A model generated the notes under the pieces. The model worked only from the letters and a program-made list of their open reading frames with translations, did not search any database and was not told the DNA's origin. A DNA stretch of 43,313 nt from NCBI GenBank assembly GCA_002320035.1, contig DCJL01000022.1:24108-67420 (forward strand). The letters run 5' to 3'. Positions 16,020-23,449 of the stretch are shown here, in pieces. The stretch's first letter is position 1; every line of letters begins with the position of its first letter. The stretch comes from Clostridiales bacterium UBA1701. GTDB lineage: Bacteria > Bacillota > Clostridia > Oscillospirales > Oscillospiraceae. The position numbers were made by a program, and so were the translations under genes.

Positions 16020-16422
16020 GAAGATAATTTGGTTGATACTAGGATTCCTCGGTCTTGGACTTGGAGCTGTCGGTGCGGTTGTCCCTATGCTCCCGGCGTT
16101 TCCTTTTCTGATGCTTGCATTGTTCAGCTTCGGAAAAAGCTCGGAGAAGCTGCATAAATGGTTTATCGGCACAAAGCTATATAAGAACAACCTTGAATCC
16201 TTTGTAAAGGGACAGGGTATGACATGGCATACAAAAATCAAGATTATGATTACGGTCACACTTCTGATGGGCTTCGGATTTTTTATGATGTTCCGCAAGG
16301 ATTTGTACATCCCATGCGCCATTCTCGGTGGCATATGGCTGTTCCACATTCTATATTTTGTGTTCGGAGTAAAAAAGTACATACCCAAGGCAGAACATAA
16401 GCCCATCCCCTCCAAACAATGA
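16009..16422 (+). CDS. YbaN family (DUF454) inner-membrane protein
   Basis: A 137-residue membrane protein of the YbaN/DUF454 family. Typical signature: GLGAVGAVVPMLPAFPFLML, then FSFGKSSEKLHKWFIGTKLY, with two more membrane helices near residues 78-115. The start at 16009 overlaps the YgbA-like gene by 11 bp and follows GGAGAAAG. YbaN genes often sit beside exporters and FeoB-type loci; the function is unknown. It is the last gene of the operon, before a strong terminator. Confidence 0.85.
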   Translation: MKIKKIIWLILGFLGLGLGAVGAVVPMLPAFPFLMLALFSFGKSSEKLHKWFIGTKLYKNNLESFVKGQGMTWHTKIKIMITVTLLMGFGFFMMFRKDLYIPCAILGGIWLFHILYFVFGVKKYIPKAEHKPIPSKQ

Positions 16423-16426
16423 ATGA

Positions 16427-16468
16427 AAAACGCACCTCTCAACCAGATAGGTATTGAGGTGCGTTTTT
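16427..16468. terminator. Bidirectional terminator
   Basis: AAAACGCACCTC pairs perfectly with GAGGTGCGTTTT (12 bp) around a 17-nt loop, with T runs on both strands. It ends the exporter operon from the left and the small DUF6061-like gene from the right. Confidence 0.85.
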
Positions 16469-16476
16469 GCTTGGAT

Positions 16477-16722
16477 TTAATCTAACGAGTTATACGCTGT
16501 AACAGTTCTTAAATATGTTTCGGGATCGCCGTTCAAAATAAGGTCAGCATACTCAAGCGGCGCATTGTAAATTAGATAGTCAAGCTCTGACCGTTCATAC
16601 ATATTGTCAGCAACCTCGTTCTCCACAGCGATAGTGTCAATCGCAATCATACTGCCATCAGTGAATTTCAGCTCCACGCAGCAGTTATCCATATTGTAGG
16701 CACATGATATTAAGGTTTTCAT
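16477..16722 (-). CDS. Small DUF6061-like protein
   Basis: An 81-residue acidic protein that I recognise as resembling the DUF6061 family. Features: an N-terminal CAYNMDNCCVELKFTDGSMI, then AVENEVADNMYERSELDYLI and a C-terminal LILNGDPETYLRTVTAY. The family is common in gut Firmicutes and in their conjugative elements, with no known function. The start has a strong GGAGGACATACC site. It shares a terminator with the exporter operon and may belong to the mobile-element remains. Confidence 0.7.
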   Translation of the reverse strand: MKTLISCAYNMDNCCVELKFTDGSMIAIDTIAVENEVADNMYERSELDYLIYNAPLEYADLILNGDPETYLRTVTAYNSLD

Positions 16723-17048
16723 GGTATGTCCTCCATAATTCGCATTATAAAATGAAAATCCCGTTTGACTTCCTGTTAGAAATCAGACTGGATTTGTCCG
16801 TATGCACCCCGGGAACCGTCAGCTAACAGTTGATAAGTGATTTAGTTCCTTATCACTGTTAAGCCAAGGCTTTTCGGGCTTTTTGAGCTCGGATTTTTAT
16901 ATTTTTCCATTGATGACAGGCACTGTTCACCCAGACTTTAACTCTGATATTACGCACTTCACGGCGATTTCACCGCTCTCCCGCTCCAGTGTTTTTCCAA
17001 ACACAATGATTAGCCCTAAATTTTATCAAAAAAAATTCACAAATATTC
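16723..17048. other. Intergenic region with an imperfect inverted repeat
   Basis: No gene is visible. At 16825-16860 AACAG(T)TGATAAG pairs with CTTATCACTGTT (12 bp with one bulged T), and at about 16861-16890 there is a small AAGCC / GGGCTTTTT terminator-like element. This is a plausible right edge for the accessory segment that starts after the tRNA cluster, but no clear attachment-site duplication is seen. Confidence 0.4.
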
Positions 17049-17094
17049 AAACGCCGGATTGTTGATTTCGTTGAATCAACGACCCGGCGTTTTT
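17049..17094. terminator. Strong hairpin terminator
   Basis: AAACGCCGG pairs with CCGGCGTTT, with a second internal TTGATT / AATCAA pair, followed by T residues on the plus strand. It lies about 130 bp past the stop of the acetate-kinase-like gene and could end it, or could mark the boundary between the two accessory regions. Confidence 0.7.
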
Positions 17095-17227
17095 GCGTTT
17101 AATGGAGGTGGTTTTGTGATTATGTAAACCAAATATCAAATTGAATAAAGTAATCAGTTTTGTCGCCAGGTCTGGGGTTCGTTTGTTATAATTCACCCTC
17201 ACTTTCTCCTGTATTGTCCTGTGAGGA

Positions 17228-18400
17228 TCACTTGCCAAGCAAGCAATCGTAGGTTTGACCGGCCACACCGATCTCCTCATTGGCAGCAACAACAAGGATC
17301 TTCACCGGGGAATTCTCCGCAGAAATTGTCCCATTGCCGCGGCACATGTCATTTGCTTTTTTGTCGAGAATAACACCCATATGTTCAAGGTTTGAGCATA
17401 TCTTCTCACGGAGGCAATTGGAGTTTTCACCAATACCGCCGGTAAATACAAGTGCGTCCAAACCACCAAGTTCAGCATAAAAAGAGCCGATATAGCGGAT
17501 GACTGATACAGCAAGTACATCTATCGCAAGCTCTGCGCGTTTGTTGCCTTTATCAGCAGCTTCCTGCACTTTTCGAAGGTCATTACTTACCCCAGATATG
17601 CCAAGCAAACCGCCATTTTTGGCAACAGCCTTCAGGATTTCATCCTCTGCCAGTCCCTCATTTTTAAGAAACGGGATGATATACGGGTCAAAGTCTCCGG
17701 CTCGGTTTGCATGAGGCACTCCAGTCTGAAGTGAGAAACCAAAACTTGTGTCTACGCTTTTGCCGTCCTTTATTGCACACACCGAACAGCTTCCTCCAAG
17801 GTGGCAGGAAATCATCCGGCTTCCCCGAACCTGTTTGGAGATATAGGAGTGAGACGCGCCGTGGTAGCCCATGCGCATAATTCCATATTTCTCATACCAT
17901 TCATATGGGAGCGAGTAGATTCTTCGCTCAAGTGGTATTGTCCTATGGAAAGCTGTTTCAAAAACGCCAACCATTTTTGCTTCGGGCAAGATCTGCTTAA
18001 ACTGTCCGATTGCTTCAAGGTACGGTGCATTGTGTGCCGGAGCAACAAAGAGGTATTCTCTCATAGCGCCTATGACCTCGTCAGTCAGTTCGTATACGCC
18101 GTAGAAACCTTTTGCTAACACCGTCTTGAACCCAACAGCGGCAATTTTTCTTGCTTTCTCAGCAACAGCCCCCTCCCCCTCGGTCATACAGGAAAGGAAC
18201 ATTTTAATGCCGTCGGAATAGCAAGGGACGGAGCAGTCGCTTCTTTCCTCAAATCCGGTCTCAGAATTTCTATAATAGAAAATTGCGTCGCCGCTTCCCA
18301 CTCGCTCAATCTTTGACTCGCAGAGAAGGTATTCTTCTGGCATCTCAAAAAGCTTAAATTTAAGCGATGTGCTCCCGACATTGCTCACCAAGATATTCAT
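17228..18400 (-). CDS. Acetate kinase-like acyl-phosphate kinase (divergent)
   Basis: A 390-residue member of the acetate kinase family (ASKHA fold), which makes ATP from an acyl phosphate and ADP. Seen: SNVGSTSLKFKL, the His in APAHN, GYHGASHSYIS, HLGGSCSV, the Arg in ANRAGDFDP, FTGGIGENSNCLRE and the C-terminal Glu in ANEEIG. Compared with Methanosarcina AckA, the GHRVVHGG block (which contains Arg91) is GFKTVLAK here. FDTAFH (Asp148) is FETAFH, and GNGSS is GGSCS. A changed acyl substrate is likely. The start at 18400 has GGAGGGAG. It lies downstream of AllG after a terminator. The family is certain, the substrate inferred. Confidence 0.82.
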   Translation of the reverse strand: MNILVSNVGSTSLKFKLFEMPEEYLLCESKIERVGSGDAIFYYRNSETGFEERSDCSVPCYSDGIKMFLSCMTEGEGAVAEKARKIAAVGFKTVLAKGFYGVYELTDEVIGAMREYLFVAPAHNAPYLEAIGQFKQILPEAKMVGVFETAFHRTIPLERRIYSLPYEWYEKYGIMRMGYHGASHSYISKQVRGSRMISCHLGGSCSVCAIKDGKSVDTSFGFSLQTGVPHANRAGDFDPYIIPFLKNEGLAEDEILKAVAKNGGLLGISGVSNDLRKVQEAADKGNKRAELAIDVLAVSVIRYIGSFYAELGGLDALVFTGGIGENSNCLREKICSNLEHMGVILDKKANDMCRGNGTISAENSPVKILVVAANEEIGVAGQTYDCLLGK

Positions 18401-18446
18401 AGAGACTCCCTCCATTCTGTAATATAAGGCTATTAAGCTAATTATT

Positions 18447-18485
18447 CAGCAAAAAGGCCGGGATTTACCCCGGCCTTTTTTGCTG
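18447..18485 (-). terminator. Terminator/attenuator between allG and the kinase gene
   Basis: AAAAAGGCCGGG and CCCGGCCTTTTTT form a perfect GC-rich stem around ATTTAC, with T runs on both strands and an outer CAGC / GCTG pair. The kinase gene starts only 47 bp further on. Either it has its own weak promoter in that gap, or the hairpin sets a lower level of kinase mRNA by partial read-through. Confidence 0.85.
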
Positions 18486-18602
18486 AAACGTTTTCTCTAG
18501 TCTGCCACGTGCACAAGCGCACTTATGGTTATGCCGCCTAGGGAACAATCCGAAAGGATAATCGAGGCGGTGTATTTCGCATTTGGTTACAGGCCGGGAA
18601 AA

Positions 18603-20012
18603 TCACTTGCCGTATTTGTCAAAGAATGCATACGCAGCATTGACGTAGTGTTCCGTTCCAAAGCGAGCGGCACCTGCGCCGATCTGTCCGCCGGTCTTAT
18701 TAACAATGCCGCCGTGACAAATGGGAGTAATCCCTGTTTCAACAACTTTCATAATGTCGATACCCATGCCCGGGCCCGTGAAGTCAAGCAGGGGAATAGG
18801 AAAGCTTTTATTTGTACCGGCACAGATCGTTCTAAGTTCTTCACTCTGCGCCTTTGCCTCTCGCCAGCCGCCGTTACGCAGTCTGAGGACCGTAGGTGCT
18901 GCCGCAGCAGAGAATGCCCCCATACCATAGGTTTCGGTCGCTGTTGAGTCGCCCATATAAGGAACCGAATCCTCCAGAGACCACTGTGTGGAGAACAAAG
19001 TGCCGACAAAACGCGGTGCAGCCATCTTAAACCACTGTTCGCCGAGGCCTGCAACTTTGATGCCCGTTTCCACACCATTTTGCGCAATAGAAGTAACAAT
19101 TGTGCAATACTCCTTGCCCTTAATACTTCGCATAGAAGCAAGTGAGCAGCTCATGCCCAGCGGGTGGAACCACCGCTCATTGCCAACAAACATCTCCACA
19201 ACACGCTTCATATCTTTTACCGGAATTTCTTCCGCATCCAGCAGCATGGGAACGATTTCGCTGACCAGCATATTACCGCAAGCTGCCTGGCGAGTGTGGC
19301 TCTCATCACCCATCATCATGCCCTTCGCAAGGATATTTCTCACATTGATGCCGCCATACTTTTTCAAAACGAAGTCAACGATTGGGGCAAAAAAGTCCTC
19401 AATTTCCAGGAGGTTTCTTTCAATCTCCTGATTCCACATTGCCCATGCGCCCAAGCCATTTCTGCCTTCAAAAGGAATACAGTACGCCTTGTTGCCATGA
19501 GTAAGGTCCTCTACAACGTTAACAACCATGTTGTGTGTAACAATACCGGCGGCGGCACCGATGGCAAACTTATCATTACACGAAGCAAGTTCGATTTCCC
19601 CTGCTCTGACCATAGCATCCGCTTCTTCAACGGTCTTTGCAAGCCCGGCATGGATGGCGCCGTAACATACACCTCGCTTCTGAACACCGATCATGTGATC
19701 CCAATCGATCGGAGGTCCGGAATGCATGATCGTATTCTCTTTGAAGCCCGGAATGGCTTTTATCGCTTTCTCAATGCCGACCCAGTGACCCTCCGCTGCG
19801 TTCAGAGTCTCAATGGCCTCTGCATTTGCCTTTTCAATCTTCTCCTTGAGCGTGGGCTCCATCGTGCTTATCATGCGGCAAAGCTTCGCATCCACAGGCG
19901 GCTTCCAGGCAAGGTGGACAGCCCTTCCCCCCTGATCCTTAATGCCATCTGCAAAGGGTTTTACGCCAATGTTAATGACAGCTGGTTCCTGCTTAAACAT
20001 CTTGTATTCCAT
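18603..20012 (-). CDS. allG: DUF1116 protein, AllG (YlbE) homologue
   Basis: A 469-residue DUF1116 protein of the YlbE/AllG family. In E. coli, AllF, AllG and AllH together form the oxamate carbamoyltransferase of anaerobic allantoin breakdown (oxalurate + phosphate to oxamate + carbamoyl phosphate). Family-type stretches here include PAVINIGVKPFADGIKDQG, LHSGPPIDW-like HSGPPIDWDHM, GAHAGL-like IHAGLAKTVEEAD and GMGIDIMKVVETGITPICHG. The start has GGAGGCAACAATA. The gene is 15 bp after allF and followed by a strong terminator. The family is clear; the true substrate here may differ from oxamate. Confidence 0.85.
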   Translation of the reverse strand: MEYKMFKQEPAVINIGVKPFADGIKDQGGRAVHLAWKPPVDAKLCRMISTMEPTLKEKIEKANAEAIETLNAAEGHWVGIEKAIKAIPGFKENTIMHSGPPIDWDHMIGVQKRGVCYGAIHAGLAKTVEEADAMVRAGEIELASCNDKFAIGAAAGIVTHNMVVNVVEDLTHGNKAYCIPFEGRNGLGAWAMWNQEIERNLLEIEDFFAPIVDFVLKKYGGINVRNILAKGMMMGDESHTRQAACGNMLVSEIVPMLLDAEEIPVKDMKRVVEMFVGNERWFHPLGMSCSLASMRSIKGKEYCTIVTSIAQNGVETGIKVAGLGEQWFKMAAPRFVGTLFSTQWSLEDSVPYMGDSTATETYGMGAFSAAAAPTVLRLRNGGWREAKAQSEELRTICAGTNKSFPIPLLDFTGPGMGIDIMKVVETGITPICHGGIVNKTGGQIGAGAARFGTEHYVNAAYAFFDKYGK

Positions 20013-20027
20013 TATTGTTGCCTCCTG

Positions 20028-21572
20028 TCAAGAAACAATAAGTCCTGCCAGCAAAGACGCCTTTGCGTTGCTGGGCTGAAGAATTACGCCATACTCTTGC
20101 AGTCTTGCGGCCTGCTCAGCTACATCCTGAGGTTCAATATCCGTGCCGCAAAGAGACGCAATCACACAGATATGTCGACCTTCGTTCTTCTCTACCTGTT
20201 TAATTTCCTTCAGTGCGTCTTCTATCGCTCCGACGGGATCCTCATGGATGGCATGACCATACAGAAGATCAAAGAGGATAACTCCAACTTCAGGGTCATG
20301 AGCCTCCTGAATCATACGCTCAACAAGAATAGATGGATCCATTACGGGATGGGGTTTGCCTTTTGTGAAAACTTCATCTCCCATATCAATCAAAGAGTTT
20401 TCCAGGCTCTGATATCTGTCTTTAAGTAAATCTACTTTTCCGAAGGCAATATTGGAATGCATGTCCGGGACAAATGCCTGGAGAAGCGTTACAGCTTCTT
20501 CACTATGCGTCCCGCCGCAGAACAGCCCGCGCATGTACTTCTGGGGTGGAGCCAGTTTTCCCTTCTCCTCGGCAGCCAGAACTGCGAAAGCCGCTTTGTC
20601 TTCTGCCACAATATCCTTTTCAACCGGGGTTCTCCCATTAACCAGATCAACTGCCATAATTGCCGCTTCCTCAAGCGTCTTTGGGGCATACGCTCCGGCA
20701 GCCTTGATTTCCTCGGCATTGCCGCCTAAGAAGAAAATAACGGCAGGCTTGTTTGGGGGGAGATTTTCGTATATCTTCTTTGCCACACTGGGATGGGGAG
20801 GCTTGGACACCATTACGACCACTTCTGTTTCCGGATCATTTGTGAGATAGTCAATGGCCTGTAAAAACATAATGCCGCCAATTTTTTCACGCAGGTCATG
20901 TCCGCCGGTGCCAATTGCCTGACTCACACCCTCGCCCATATTGTGCACAAGAACAGCAACTTCCTGAAGACCGCTTCCGGAAGCGGCAACAATGCCAACT
21001 CTTCCTCGGCGAATTTTGCTCATAAGGCCAAGTGAAACCCCGTTAATTACCGCTGTTCCAGCGCCCGGCCCCATAACAAACAGCCCCTTCTCATGAGCAA
21101 TCTGCTTGATTTCAAGCTCCTCATCCTCATCCATATCACTGAAAATGAACAAATTCATATCGTTCGCAAGAGCGGTTTTTGCCTCATCCAGCGCATACTC
21201 GCTAGGGAGGGAAATAATGCAGATATTGGCTTCGGGCGTTGCGCTCTTTGCCGCAGCGAGCTTTCGATATTCAACTTCGGCTTCCCCTGCGTTGGCACCG
21301 GATTTTCCGCCGGCAATCTCTTTCACTTTCTCTTCTGCCATTTTCATGACATCTTCCCGATCGCAGTCCAGCGAGAGAATCAGATCATTGGGGCCGGCAT
21401 TTTTTACTGCAGGTGTCATCCCGCCAAACTCCTCCACAACGGTCTTGTTCATGTCCGTTGCCATAACGACTACCGCCTTATGTACCGTCGGCAGCTTCAT
21501 CATTTCGCGGGACACTGACAGAATCAGAATTGAGTCCATGTAGCAGTTTGGTATTACAATTGTTTTTATCAT
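20028..21572 (-). CDS. allF: FdrA-type acyl-CoA synthetase-like protein, AllF homologue
   Basis: A 514-residue FdrA/AllF homologue, related to succinyl-CoA synthetase subunits. CoA-ligase-like domains show as VMGPGAGTAVINGVSLGLMS and VGIVAASGSGLQEVAVLVH with GTGGHDLREKIGG, then the second half CGGTHSEEAVTLLQAF and ILFDLLYGHAIHEDP. With AllG and AllH it is expected to build a phosphate-dependent carbamoyl (or acyl) transferase complex. I use the ATG at 21572, preceded by GAAAGGAAG; a start seven codons upstream lacks a ribosome site. A sigma-54 promoter lies about 70 bp upstream. First gene of its operon. Confidence 0.85.
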   Translation of the reverse strand: MIKTIVIPNCYMDSILILSVSREMMKLPTVHKAVVVMATDMNKTVVEEFGGMTPAVKNAGPNDLILSLDCDREDVMKMAEEKVKEIAGGKSGANAGEAEVEYRKLAAAKSATPEANICIISLPSEYALDEAKTALANDMNLFIFSDMDEDEELEIKQIAHEKGLFVMGPGAGTAVINGVSLGLMSKIRRGRVGIVAASGSGLQEVAVLVHNMGEGVSQAIGTGGHDLREKIGGIMFLQAIDYLTNDPETEVVVMVSKPPHPSVAKKIYENLPPNKPAVIFFLGGNAEEIKAAGAYAPKTLEEAAIMAVDLVNGRTPVEKDIVAEDKAAFAVLAAEEKGKLAPPQKYMRGLFCGGTHSEEAVTLLQAFVPDMHSNIAFGKVDLLKDRYQSLENSLIDMGDEVFTKGKPHPVMDPSILVERMIQEAHDPEVGVILFDLLYGHAIHEDPVGAIEDALKEIKQVEKNEGRHICVIASLCGTDIEPQDVAEQAARLQEYGVILQPSNAKASLLAGLIVS

Positions 21573-21640
21573 TCCTTTTGCGCTTCCTTTCATGTAATAG
21601 GGTTTGCCATCGGTAAATAGGAATCAAGATACAATATGCA

Positions 21641-21658
21641 CAGCAGTTTTTGTGCCAA
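21641..21658 (-). promoter_or_regulatory. Sigma-54 promoter of allF-allG
   Basis: On the minus strand TTGGCACAAAAACTGCTG: the -24 GG and the -12 GC are separated by exactly 10 bp, as sigma-54 requires. The flank AAAGTTGGCACAAA is nearly identical to the promoter at 36987. Confidence 0.85.
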
Positions 21659-21813
21659 CTTTGTATTCAAAATTTTTAGAGCATCCACACTTTTCGAGGA
21701 AGAAGCTGCTGCAAAAGCTGAAAAAATCACTGCATTCTTTTTGCGTGCAAATACGTTATATTATTTTCAATGCATGTATTATTATTTTACGTTATTCAAA
21801 ATGCAAAACTGCA

Positions 21814-21850
21814 GGCTCTGTACCGTCATGATTACCGACTGCACAGAGCC
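21814..21850 (-). terminator. Terminator after the uxaA-like gene
   Basis: GGCTCTGT pairs with ACAGAGCC around a 21-nt loop; the minus strand continues with a T-rich tail (TGCAGTTTTGCATTTT). It ends the transketolase - FAD - UxaA operon before the next sigma-54 promoter. Confidence 0.6.
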
Positions 21851-21949
21851 CGCAAAAAAGGAAAACATGTGCCGAAGCTATCTAATTTTCAGATACCCAT
21901 CCAAGCAACCAATATGCTTTAGTTTCTTGGAGCAAAGGCAGCACACGAA

Positions 21950-23449
21950 TCATAGTGCACCTGTGAGGAGCGGGAAAGCGTACTCCCTGTGCCCCAGCTT
22001 TTCTGCGATAGTCGGTTCCCCGTTGCATGCAGCAATAATTTTATCAAACAAAATCTTGCCTCCATCAGCAATTGTCATCTGGCCTAAGGATATGCCGGTC
22101 AAATCTGCATCCATATTTGCACCCATGAGTTTCATCGCATCCGGAGAGCCGGTAAGTTTGATTGCCGGAGCAATCGGGTTGCCGACAGGGGTGCCGCGAC
22201 CAGTACTATACAAAAGAACGGTTGCACCTGAGCAGGTCAGTCCCAGCAAAGAAATTGGATCCAGTCCCGGGTTATCTACCACATACAAGCCCTTGCCTGC
22301 CGGATACTGTCCAAAGTTGAGCGCTCCCTCTACCGGAGCCGTTCCGCCTTTTTTTACATTGCCAAGTGCCTTTTCCTTAAGAGTAGTAATTCCTCCGGCA
22401 ATATTTCCGGGAGCCGGGTTGCTTTCTTCAATGCTTCTGCCCATTGACTTTGCCCGATCATACATATCGGTGAGCATTTCTATAATCTTATCCGCCGTTT
22501 CTTTGTCCCTGGCCTGTTTTGTCAGAACGCCTTCACCGCCATACCAGCCTACGGTTTCGCCGAGCAAAGTGGTTCCTCCGTTTTTAACAACAATATCAGA
22601 GGCAAATCCAATTGCAGGGTTTGACGCAACAGCGGTGGTCCAGTCAGAGGCGCCGCACTTAACGCCAAGGCAGATATCGGCAACAGAAACTTCTTCTCTC
22701 TGCTGCTTAGCCAACTCCTCCTTCATTGTGACAACTTTTTTCTCCAGCTCCTCGTATGCGGCCTCTGTAGAACCAAAATTTTGTGAGCGAACGAATGCAC
22801 AAGGCTTCTCATCTTTAATCTGAGCATAGAACCACTCGGCCTCAACACTCTCACATCCGAGTCCCGCAAAGATCACGCCGCCAACGTTTGGATTGCGGGC
22901 AATGCCAAGCAGGATTTCCTTGATGCGGTCTACTTCGTTTGGAAGAATAACGCAGCCGGACGGATTGGTGATTGCAATAACATCTCGGAATTTGTACTCA
23001 ATATCCGATACAATTTTATTTGCGCACACAGCAGTAGAAAGAACAACTAGGTGGTTTCTGAACCCTACCCTGCCATCCTGACGCCGATAGCCATACAGTT
23101 TTGGAGGATTTTGGAGTCTAAAGCTCTCATCAATTTCAGAGAGAGAATTGGGACAATACTCATACAGATAATTCTCCTTCCAGTTTGAAATCGGATCAAG
23201 TACGTTGTGTACATGCACATATTCCCCGGCCACAATATCGACAGCCGCATTCCCGATTGGATGACCATATTTGAATATGGCGCTTCCTTTTGCTATGTTT
23301 TGTATCGCTATTTTATGACCCTGCGGAATTTTCTCGGCAACCGTAAGCGCAGATTGCATTTTATTGATATTGATACTGTCGCCAGCCTCCAGCGTCTCCA
23401 GCGCAATGGCTACATTGTCTTGTTCTTCAAATCGTAGTGTGTCCTTCAT
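21950..23449 (-). CDS. UxaA family (altronate dehydratase-like) hydro-lyase
   Basis: A 499-residue full-length UxaA family protein. The N-terminal SAF-type domain (residues about 10-90, with HKIAIQNIAKGSAIFKYGHP and GEYVHVHNV) is joined to the large catalytic part. That part includes GYRRQDGRVGFRNHLVV, TNPSGCVILPNE, GCESVEAE and CLGVKCGASDWTT, whose cysteines are candidate metal ligands. The family includes altronate and galactarate dehydratases and sulfolactate sulfo-lyase, all acting on 2-hydroxy acids. It overlaps the upstream FAD gene by 23 bp. The substrate is unknown; a hydroxy acid imported by the TRAP system is a reasonable guess. Confidence 0.85.
   Translation of the reverse strand: MKDTLRFEEQDNVAIALETLEAGDSININKMQSALTVAEKIPQGHKIAIQNIAKGSAIFKYGHPIGNAAVDIVAGEYVHVHNVLDPISNWKENYLYEYCPNSLSEIDESFRLQNPPKLYGYRRQDGRVGFRNHLVVLSTAVCANKIVSDIEYKFRDVIAITNPSGCVILPNEVDRIKEILLGIARNPNVGGVIFAGLGCESVEAEWFYAQIKDEKPCAFVRSQNFGSTEAAYEELEKKVVTMKEELAKQQREEVSVADICLGVKCGASDWTTAVASNPAIGFASDIVVKNGGTTLLGETVGWYGGEGVLTKQARDKETADKIIEMLTDMYDRAKSMGRSIEESNPAPGNIAGGITTLKEKALGNVKKGGTAPVEGALNFGQYPAGKGLYVVDNPGLDPISLLGLTCSGATVLLYSTGRGTPVGNPIAPAIKLTGSPDAMKLMGANMDADLTGISLGQMTIADGGKILFDKIIAACNGEPTIAEKLGHREYAFPLLTGAL

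Larger units (their letters stand above)
21594..21949. other. Intergenic control region between uxaA-like and allF genes
   Basis: No gene is visible in this AT-rich stretch. It holds a sigma-54 promoter (21641-21658) and the terminator of the upstream operon (21814-21850). Between them, near 21740, is TTTGC-N2-GCAAA, which could be an activator-binding site. I did not find the same site upstream of the other two sigma-54 promoters. Confidence 0.5.

Noticed and set aside
6360..17000. Direct repeat of the tRNA-Cys 3' end as an attachment site for the accessory segment
   Set aside because: I looked for a second copy of the GGTGGCGCCTCC end near 16700-17300 and saw none by eye. A computed repeat search could still find a short or mismatched copy.
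19164..20429. A 421-codon open frame on the plus strand
   Set aside because: It is antisense to allG and allF, has no recognisable domain and no convincing ribosome site.
21636..22823. A 395-codon open frame on the plus strand
   Set aside because: Mostly antisense to the UxaA-like gene; its first part runs through a promoter and a terminator.
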